DNA of 28,109 bases from GCA-2693325 sp036343635 (GTDB lineage: Bacteria; Latescibacterota; UBA2968; UBA8231), in the NCBI GenBank assembly GCA_036343635.1, contig JAYYVF010000036.1:1-28109 (forward strand), in the 5' to 3' direction. Positions 8,463-15,083 of the stretch are shown piece after piece (positions within the stretch are counted from its first letter, which is position 1; each line of letters starts with the position of its first letter). The position numbers and the translations under genes were made by a program. The notes beneath the pieces were generated by a model. That model had not been told where the DNA came from. It ran no database searches and was given only the letters and a program-made list of their open reading frames with translations.

Positions 8463-10529
8463 CTAACCCTTGTCGATCGCGTATGATTCAGGGGCTGTGG
8501 CACCAGGTGTTCTTAATGGCCAACATCCAACAGCCACCTCTGGAACATTTCGAAAGTTATTATTGACTATGAACAATTGCGGAATTGCCCCAACCGTGCC
8601 GATGACCCATAGATTTTCAAGATTTATCTTGATTATTTGTTTAAAGAGTCTGATCTGTTCCTGTTCGTCTATAGTACTTTCGAGTTGAGTAAATAATTCC
8701 AAAGCACGGAGCATTTCTTTTGGGGGCTTTGTTCCTTTTGTGCCACCCGACCTATACCATCTTGCATAATCAAGTCCGTGAAAAGAAGACATGCTATAAG
8801 GTAGAAACCAACGAGGATCGAGAGTCGGTATTATTTCTCCCGCACCTCCCCAGACTAAGACATCACATAAGAGTGCATTGCGCCGTTGGGCATATAACTG
8901 TCGTGCCTGAGATTTTACTTTGGCATCAACACCTACTGCTCTCCAGTTGGCCGCAATCATTTCGAACATTTTTCCGGCGCCTAACATGGTGGATGATGTC
9001 TCGATATTTACCTTTATCGGTTGTCCATCCGGCCGAAGGCGGATACCTCTTTGGTCAACCTGCGTCAAACCGATGCCGTCCAAAAGGCGGTTTGATTCCT
9101 CAGGGTTGAATTCGAGATAGCCATAGGCATGTTCAGGGACGTGATAGAGGGAAATGGGTGGAGGGGAAATCTGACGTGATTCTCCTACACCCAAAAAAGC
9201 TGCTTCACGAATAGCATCACGATCAATGGCTAAAGACATTGCGATTCTAAAGTCGCGTTTATTAAAAATAGACCGCAAAACTGGATCTTTATGATTTAAA
9301 TTAAAAACTACTGCAGTAGTACCATCACCTCCATCTATCCAGTGTCTTAGTTTGTATTCTCCACGTTCTTGATTGGCCATAAATATCGGATAATTTTGGA
9401 ACGTAAGGTGGCGTCCTTGCATACCTATCTCTCCATTAATTGCCTTAATATTGATGGTCTCAAGATCATAAATGTCAAATGTTATTCTATCGATATACGG
9501 GAGTTGGCGACCATCGGGATCAACTTTCCAATAATATGGATTTCTAATGAATTCGGCTGGTCTTGCCGGTGGTGGCTTGCTTACGGTCCAGGCCCACAAT
9601 CTTGGGCAGTCTACGTTTCGATAGTCATGCTTGTCTTGAAAGACTTGATACCAAAAATCTTTTCCGTTTTCATGCGCATGTTTCTCAATTTCTTCAACCG
9701 TTTGGTAATTTGGATGAAACCGTTTCAGATAATGAGAAGGGTAATGGACCAAATTATAGCTAAGATTTGAGGCTAATCGTTTTAGGAATAGCCCCGAAGG
9801 TGTTGAAAAAGTAAAACGAATTGTAAAATCGTCTAACTTTGTGACTTCAACGGTTTTCCCGTTTTTTTGATATTCAACGGGCACAACCGGTGTTAAATCT
9901 GCATTCAGTAGTACATCTTGATACCAGAAAATGATGTCATCGGCTGTGAACGGATGTCCATCTGACCACTTTACACCTTGTCTTAGATAAAAGGTGTAAG
10001 TTCGTCCTTCATCTGTTACATTCCAGTGAGTTACCAAATTTGGGAGAATTTTTTGTCCCATGGGATCCCATCTTACCAGGCCATCGTATGCAAGTCTATG
10101 ATGAAAAATACCGATGTCTGATGGACTTGTGCCGTAGCGAGTCCATGTCCCCCCATATGGGCCGGTTTGGTGCGCTGGAGAAATGACCAAAGGATTTGTT
10201 GGCAGACGATGTTTAACAGGCGGTAATAGGTCATTGAAAACTTGGTCATCTAGTGATGGGGCTTGAGAGAATTCTGCGATCTTATCAGCATTCCATTCTG
10301 CGATTGTATGTAATGCTTTGGCCTTTAGGGGTTGCCTATTTGGTGATAATTTTGACCTCACTACTGAAAAATCAAGGTCTTCAGATCCCGAGAGCCAGTA
10401 GGTGAGATTTGAGAGTCCAAAAATGGCAACAAAAAGAGCTGTAATGGAAACAGCTAGCCGAAATATGAAAGAATGGCTCAGTTTTTTATTGCGTCGGTTT
10501 CCGATTTTGGAAAGAAGATATTTTGTCAT
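8463..10529 (-). CDS. ABC transporter substrate-binding protein, SBP_bac_5 (oligopeptide/oligosaccharide) family
   Basis: The protein has 688 residues, longer than the ~500-600 usual in the family. Residues ~21-46 form one hydrophobic segment after a basic N-terminus. No lipobox Cys was found, so it is probably membrane-anchored by an uncleaved helix, or a secreted protein. A linker to about 120 precedes GPYGGTWTRYG. The SBP_bac_5 fold follows: LAYDGLVRWDP, then TFYLRQGVKWSDGHPFTADDIIFWYQD, the family hallmark, and later FRIAMSLAIDRDAIREAAFLG. It captures the ligand outside the inner membrane and feeds the two permeases. The class binds peptides, nickel chelates or oligosaccharides, and residues do not tell which. 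It is the first gene of the minus-strand run and is divergent from gene B across 108 bp. Confidence 0.93.
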   Translation of the reverse strand: MTKYLLSKIGNRRNKKLSHSFIFRLAVSITALFVAIFGLSNLTYWLSGSEDLDFSVVRSKLSPNRQPLKAKALHTIAEWNADKIAEFSQAPSLDDQVFNDLLPPVKHRLPTNPLVISPAHQTGPYGGTWTRYGTSPSDIGIFHHRLAYDGLVRWDPMGQKILPNLVTHWNVTDEGRTYTFYLRQGVKWSDGHPFTADDIIFWYQDVLLNADLTPVVPVEYQKNGKTVEVTKLDDFTIRFTFSTPSGLFLKRLASNLSYNLVHYPSHYLKRFHPNYQTVEEIEKHAHENGKDFWYQVFQDKHDYRNVDCPRLWAWTVSKPPPARPAEFIRNPYYWKVDPDGRQLPYIDRITFDIYDLETINIKAINGEIGMQGRHLTFQNYPIFMANQERGEYKLRHWIDGGDGTTAVVFNLNHKDPVLRSIFNKRDFRIAMSLAIDRDAIREAAFLGVGESRQISPPPISLYHVPEHAYGYLEFNPEESNRLLDGIGLTQVDQRGIRLRPDGQPIKVNIETSSTMLGAGKMFEMIAANWRAVGVDAKVKSQARQLYAQRRNALLCDVLVWGGAGEIIPTLDPRWFLPYSMSSFHGLDYARWYRSGGTKGTKPPKEMLRALELFTQLESTIDEQEQIRLFKQIIKINLENLWVIGTVGAIPQLFIVNNNFRNVPEVAVGCWPLRTPGATAPESYAIDKG

Positions 10530-10540
10530 GGTTAAAAGTA

Positions 10541-10559
10541 TATGTATCTCAAATACATA
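10541..10559. promoter_or_regulatory. Perfect 7-7 palindrome in the divergent intergenic region (candidate operator)
   Basis: TATGTAT (10541-10547) and ATACATA (10553-10559) are exact inverted copies around a 5-nt spacer. The site begins 12 bp upstream of the substrate-binding protein start codon, in the 108-bp gap shared with gene B. Its size and symmetry suit a dimeric regulator's operator, but AT-rich palindromes of this size also occur by chance. No regulator gene is in the window. Confidence 0.35.
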
Positions 10560-10579
10560 AGGGTAGGGGCTTCCGAGAC

Positions 10580-10608
10580 TTGACGGACAAAAAATAGGTC
10601 TTTACCGT
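10580..10608 (+). promoter_or_regulatory. Weak sigma70-like promoter candidate for genes B-C
   Basis: TTGACG at 10580-10585 matches the -35 consensus at five of six positions. It is followed after 17 nt by TACCGT (10603-10608), a poor -10 with three matches. The position, about 30 bp before the gene B start, is sensible. Promoter consensus differs in several phyla with this gene content, so this is only a candidate. Confidence 0.25.
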
Positions 10609-10624
10609 TTGTATAGCTCTGTTC

Positions 10625-10630
10625 AGGAGG
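10625..10630 (+). promoter_or_regulatory. Strong Shine-Dalgarno site that fixes the TTG start of gene B
   Basis: AGGAGG lies 7 nt before TTG 10638. The reading that follows is a basic/hydrophobic signal peptide, so both translation signal and protein support the TTG start. Confidence 0.75.
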
Positions 10631-10637
10631 GATAGGT

Positions 10638-12689
10638 TTGTTTGCACTTGTTTCCAAAAAGAATGCCATTGTAATATTTATACTGTTTGCCTCAATTATT
10701 GAGGCTGAATTGGGTAATTGGAAATTGGGGGGGAATGGTCTCAGTTGGTCCGATAACGATACTGTTCGGGTTTTAATTGACACAAATGGTATGCCGGGCT
10801 CTATTCAGCCGCAATATATTCACCCTGATATAAATGTCATTGGTTTACTTAAAGACTGGTCTTTTTTAAGACAACCCAAGGACCTAGGTTATATCGATGG
10901 GGAAAGGCCACGTATTTGGAAATGGAATGAAGGGAATGGTGACCCTACGGAAAATGGTGTTGCGCTTATTGATGGAGACAGTACAACGTACAATTCTTCA
11001 AAATCCGAAGGTGTTGAGAAGCAGTTTTTTACTATAGATCTCGGAGTACCTGTCCCAGCCCAAACTTTTGGTTTTCATGCACCTTCTGGAGGGTATAGAT
11101 CTGATGGTACGCCTTTAAGAACAGATGCAACGCCTGCATTTCAAATTTCACTTCAGGAAGAAAATAGTGAAATATTTGGGATAAAAGGAGGACTGGCTCT
11201 TGAAAGGGTAGTAGCGGAACCTAGAGAGAATCTAGTATCGGATGTTCGAGTTGACTTTCCTCAACAATATTCAAGGTTTTTTCGATGGGTTCGTAAACTT
11301 TCAACAATCGATGAAGAAGCACTTTCTCGGGATACTAGTGGGGGAGGTCAAGGTAATCAATCGCGTGCATTATTGGGAACCATAAGTGAATTTGAGGTTT
11401 ACGGTGAAGGGGTGCCTCGCCGGGCAATTTATAAAACAAAGATTATTGAGTTGGATACAGAACGGAATTTTGGACGCCTTTTCTTTAGTTCACAACCGTT
11501 AGAAATGGTAAGTGGTGTTGCTGTTAATGCACCACAAGCAAATGTTGGATTGGGAATAGAGGTTCGCACCGGACGCGATGAGGACCCTAATATTTATCGT
11601 GAATATACTGTTACAGGAAAAGAGAAAGTTGTTGATCGAAATCGTTTCGAAAATGAGTTGCGAACTGGGTTTGAACGAACATGTGCATCTTGCGATTTCG
11701 TCCAACGGGCTCCGCGACCGGGTATGCGTGCCTCTATCCTATACGATAGGGAAAATTGGACTTATTGGTCTTCGCCTATTACCCAATCAGGATTACCAAT
11801 TGACTTAGCCAGCGGCGAATACATCCAATTACGAATTACGTTGGAGAGTGAATCTTACAGAGATTTTATGAGATTAGATTCGTTGTGGATTGAGACTGCT
11901 CCTTTGTTAGTCGAACGAGTTGTTGGCGAGGTTGCTCTTGCGACAGATTTGAGCCCAATTAGGGGGATCGCTGAAGTTGAGTTAGGATCGGATCAAATAT
12001 TTTCTTATGAAATACAAGCTACATTTTCTTCGAATGTACAATCTGGTTTTGATTCTATTTCAATTCGTACAGGTACGACTCCTTTCTTTCGGGAACTATG
12101 GAAAGGAGATAAGCAAATTGAACCCCAATCTGTTTCTGAGACTGTTGATGGATTAGAAATTATCCTTCAAGAAAAAATTACGTCGATTAACAATGCTCCT
12201 TTGCGTGTTATTTTTTCAACTGGGGTTTTTCAATTAGCAACAACATTTTTAGGACAGATACATGATTCGGGAACAGAATCTCTTCCCCAGCAGATTGTTG
12301 AAGGTGATGCGAGTGAAATTGTTAACACCAATAGTCTTAGGGTAATAAGCTCTAAAGGAAATACATCAAAAATATTGCAGAATATTATGTTTTCAACCTC
12401 AGTGATCACTCCAAATTCAGATGGAATTAATGATGAACTGGAGATAAGTTTTAATCTTTTTAGTTTGCCTGCAGTTGTTCCTGTTGAATTGTGTGTTTTT
12501 GCCTTAGATGGGACCAAAGTTGCAACAATTCCTATTGGTTTAAGAGGATCAGGTCATCACGTGGTTAGTTGGGATGGCCTGTCCACTCAAGGAAATGTAT
12601 TGAATCCGGGAATTTATATGATCGCAATAAATTTGATGAGCGAAAAGACGGAAGATTTGCGATTGCGTCCAATTGGTTTGGCTTACTGA
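10638..12689 (+). CDS. Large secreted discoidin/FlgD-like surface protein (paralogue B)
   Basis: The 683-residue protein has a signal peptide, MFALVSKKNAIVIFILFASIIEA, at the N-terminus. One clear F5/8-type module lies at about 105-215 (VALIDGDSTTY, FFTIDLGVPVPAQTFGFHA). A middle beta region carries ENWTYWSSP and YIQLRITLES, matching the WSSWS/RLTSES positions of A. The last ~95 residues are the shared FlgD-Ig/CHU_C-like domain, with VITPNSDGINDELEISF, VVSWDG, NPGIYMIAI and a terminal GLAY. It has fewer clear N-terminal modules than A and C. Two Cys (CASC) in the middle are unusual for the group. No catalytic motif was seen. It starts with TTG behind a near-perfect ribosome site and is followed 13 bp later by gene C, so the two form an operon divergent from the transporter. 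Role as a surface adhesin or glycan binder is inferred. Confidence 0.75.
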   Translation: MFALVSKKNAIVIFILFASIIEAELGNWKLGGNGLSWSDNDTVRVLIDTNGMPGSIQPQYIHPDINVIGLLKDWSFLRQPKDLGYIDGERPRIWKWNEGNGDPTENGVALIDGDSTTYNSSKSEGVEKQFFTIDLGVPVPAQTFGFHAPSGGYRSDGTPLRTDATPAFQISLQEENSEIFGIKGGLALERVVAEPRENLVSDVRVDFPQQYSRFFRWVRKLSTIDEEALSRDTSGGGQGNQSRALLGTISEFEVYGEGVPRRAIYKTKIIELDTERNFGRLFFSSQPLEMVSGVAVNAPQANVGLGIEVRTGRDEDPNIYREYTVTGKEKVVDRNRFENELRTGFERTCASCDFVQRAPRPGMRASILYDRENWTYWSSPITQSGLPIDLASGEYIQLRITLESESYRDFMRLDSLWIETAPLLVERVVGEVALATDLSPIRGIAEVELGSDQIFSYEIQATFSSNVQSGFDSISIRTGTTPFFRELWKGDKQIEPQSVSETVDGLEIILQEKITSINNAPLRVIFSTGVFQLATTFLGQIHDSGTESLPQQIVEGDASEIVNTNSLRVISSKGNTSKILQNIMFSTSVITPNSDGINDELEISFNLFSLPAVVPVELCVFALDGTKVATIPIGLRGSGHHVVSWDGLSTQGNVLNPGIYMIAINLMSEKTEDLRLRPIGLAY

Positions 12690-12702
12690 AAAAGGATAGG
12701 GT

Positions 12703-15066
12703 ATGGCTGCAATGTCTATTTCTTCTGCATTATTAATGGTTGCTGTTTTTTTATTTGAGCAGGCAACAGCTGCTGAAATGATTTTTAAAGGCTCAAAAAC
12801 ATGGAGTACTTGGCAAGCTCCGCATGGTCTTACGGAAATTGGCGATAATGGTCAGCTAAAGTTGGTGAAGTTTCGAAAAGATATTGACGTAATCAGTAAT
12901 GCGCACCTTTTCACTTACGAGAGTAAGAGTAAAGGGTGGGTTAGTGGTGGACTATGGGAAGTAGGTTCCAATGATAAGGATGCTTTGAAGGTTATTGATG
13001 GTGATAATTCGACTTACTGGAAACCCGATCCTGATGATGAAGTTGAAGATTGGGCAATTGAAGTTGATTTAGGTCGTACGGTTTTAGCGAGTGAAATAAA
13101 ATTAATTTTCCCTAATAATGAAGTGGCTGCGCCGTTTAAGCAGTTTACCGTTTACGTAAGTACAGGAGCTCGGATTTCTGTAAAAGAAGATGTAGTAATG
13201 CTCGAACCGGTTTTTCGAACAACTCGACCAAACGAAGATTTAGAGATTGTCATACCACTTCACTATACTTCTCGCGACAGTGCTCTGATTTTGGATAGTG
13301 GCATTGAAATTGATTCGGGTAAGAAAAATAATTACAAGGTCGTTCAGCGTATAAGAATAGAAGCAGAGGAAAAGTCTGTAGATGCTGCTCTTGCCGAACT
13401 ATCCGTCCGAGGGATAGGTGACAACATAAGTATTGGTACGGTACAAAGAGGGGGTTTTGTGAATGGCATTAATTCTGTAGACCCCCAATATCTTTTTGAC
13501 GGTAATATGAACACCAATAATTTAATCGGATCATCTTATGGCAGTTTGGGTTGGAAAGACGGAGGTGTCTGGTTTGGTGTTGATCTTGGCGCGACCTTTT
13601 TTGTAGACGAGTTTTTCTTATACTCCTTTAAACCTGACGAGGGATTGGTAGGTTATTCAATCAATGGAACGGGTCCAGGTTATACCGTGCTTTATTCCGA
13701 TGGGGCTGCTGTCATGCAGTCAGGCCTACCTATTCCCGATGCCTTTGACTATAACGAGCTGTTTACTCATGAAAATCCTAATGCAGATCGTCTGCTTTAT
13801 ATTCGGTATCTTTTTAAACCTCGTAAAATGCGGTATTTTTTTTGGCATGGTATCCGAGATACAGGATGGGGTATAGTAAAGTGGGGAGAATTTATGCTTT
13901 TTTCGCCGGGTCATCCCGCAGAAGTTGTTCTTAGCTCGTCTTTTATTGATTTGGGTGCTGAAGTAGGTGACAATCGACCTAAAGTGATAAAAGCGTTGCA
14001 CTGGGATGCCGACATCCCCCCATCCTCCAAATTACAGTTACGTTCTCGTTCTGGTAATAGTTTGGCACCACGTTACACATTTTTTGACCGAAAGGGTGAT
14101 GAAGTTACCGAAGAACGTTGGAGTAGTGCACCTAAAGTGCTTCGTGGACCCATTGATACGACGTTGGTTATGGGAGAGGACTGGGGAGATTGGAGCAACG
14201 TTTATCAGATTTCTGGTGAATCCTTTCAGTCTGAAAGTCCTCGTCGTTATGTGTTGTTAGAGATGATTCTGAGTACTGAAGACCCTGAAGTTGCGCCAGA
14301 AGTTAATTCTTTGAGCATTGAATATGAAGATGCTTTAATACAACAGGCTCGAGGACAGATTTCTCCGAGAGAGGCTCCTGTTAACGAGCGGACTACTTTT
14401 TCATACAAGCTTTGGACTCAGAGTGAAAAAGGCGATAGTGGTTTTTCTATGCTAAGACTTGTGGTTCCCGGAATAGGGGAGATACACGATCAAATTCAGA
14501 TTCTGGTATCTGGGGAGTTAGTTGAACCAAATAAAGTCACAATCGATAAAGATTCGCTAATTGTTTCGTTACCAACAATAGTCAAAAATGATTCTTTGGA
14601 ATTAATATTTCAAACTAGTATTCTTCAAAATGCGACTCTCGTAAGTATGGATTTGGGGTTAGAATCTCGTCCGGGTTTATGGCAGTCCGCTGAACCTGCG
14701 ATTCGACGCGGGAATGTAATAATGTTGCCTGATTTGATTGGAAAACAAAGCCTTGTTCAAGAGGTAATTTCAGACTCGCGTATTTTTTCACCGAATGATG
14801 ATGGTGTGCGGGATCATTTCGAGATTTCTTTTGTAGTTTATAAGGCGGTAGATACTCGACCTCAGTTGCACATATTTGATGTTGCTGGCAATCGATTTGC
14901 AACCGTTTTCGCAGTGCAAAAGGCCGGTGGAGAATACCAAGTTAGATGGGACGGCCGTTCTAATTTAGGAAATCTCGTTCCTCCCGGGACCTATATCTAC
15001 AAAATCTCCCTTGACACAGATACAGAAAATGATCAAAAAATGGGTACCTTAGCCATAGCCTACTAA
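12703..15066 (+). CDS. Large secreted discoidin/FlgD-like surface protein (paralogue C)
   Basis: The 787-residue protein has a signal peptide (residues 1-24, ending ATA-AE). Its N-terminus, MIFKGSKTWSTWQAPHGL, aligns with the ITFNSAQDWRKWTLPKGI of A. The first discoidin-like module is at about 90-150 (VIDGDNSTYWKPD, WAIEVDLGRTVLASEI). The second is at about 260-320 (LFDGNMNTNN, VWFGVDLGATFFVDEF). A beta region follows with LQLRSRSGNSL, FFDRKGDEVTEERW and DWGDWSNVY, all with close counterparts in A. The last ~95 residues are the FlgD-Ig/CHU_C-like domain (IFSPNDDGVRDHFEISF, VRWDGRSN, VPPGTYIYKI) ending in AIAY. It is closer to A than to B. The ATG is preceded by AAAGGATAGG. Proposed role: extracellular glycan or surface binding. 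Enzymatic function cannot be excluded but no active site is visible. Confidence 0.77.
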   Translation: MAAMSISSALLMVAVFLFEQATAAEMIFKGSKTWSTWQAPHGLTEIGDNGQLKLVKFRKDIDVISNAHLFTYESKSKGWVSGGLWEVGSNDKDALKVIDGDNSTYWKPDPDDEVEDWAIEVDLGRTVLASEIKLIFPNNEVAAPFKQFTVYVSTGARISVKEDVVMLEPVFRTTRPNEDLEIVIPLHYTSRDSALILDSGIEIDSGKKNNYKVVQRIRIEAEEKSVDAALAELSVRGIGDNISIGTVQRGGFVNGINSVDPQYLFDGNMNTNNLIGSSYGSLGWKDGGVWFGVDLGATFFVDEFFLYSFKPDEGLVGYSINGTGPGYTVLYSDGAAVMQSGLPIPDAFDYNELFTHENPNADRLLYIRYLFKPRKMRYFFWHGIRDTGWGIVKWGEFMLFSPGHPAEVVLSSSFIDLGAEVGDNRPKVIKALHWDADIPPSSKLQLRSRSGNSLAPRYTFFDRKGDEVTEERWSSAPKVLRGPIDTTLVMGEDWGDWSNVYQISGESFQSESPRRYVLLEMILSTEDPEVAPEVNSLSIEYEDALIQQARGQISPREAPVNERTTFSYKLWTQSEKGDSGFSMLRLVVPGIGEIHDQIQILVSGELVEPNKVTIDKDSLIVSLPTIVKNDSLELIFQTSILQNATLVSMDLGLESRPGLWQSAEPAIRRGNVIMLPDLIGKQSLVQEVISDSRIFSPNDDGVRDHFEISFVVYKAVDTRPQLHIFDVAGNRFATVFAVQKAGGEYQVRWDGRSNLGNLVPPGTYIYKISLDTDTENDQKMGTLAIAY

Positions 15067-15070
15067 GGTA
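15035..15070 (-). terminator. Candidate terminator for the GH92 transcript, overlapping the end of gene C
   Basis: TACCTTAG (15045-15052) and CTAAGGTA (15063-15070) are exact inverted copies with a 10-nt loop. Read on the minus strand, the hairpin follows the GH92 stop by 13 bp and is followed by CCCA and six T. The stem covers the last codons and stop of gene C, so on the plus strand it could also slow the gene C transcript. The stem is only moderately GC-rich, so strength is uncertain. Confidence 0.45.
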
Positions 15071-15083
15071 TTCCTCCGGTTAT

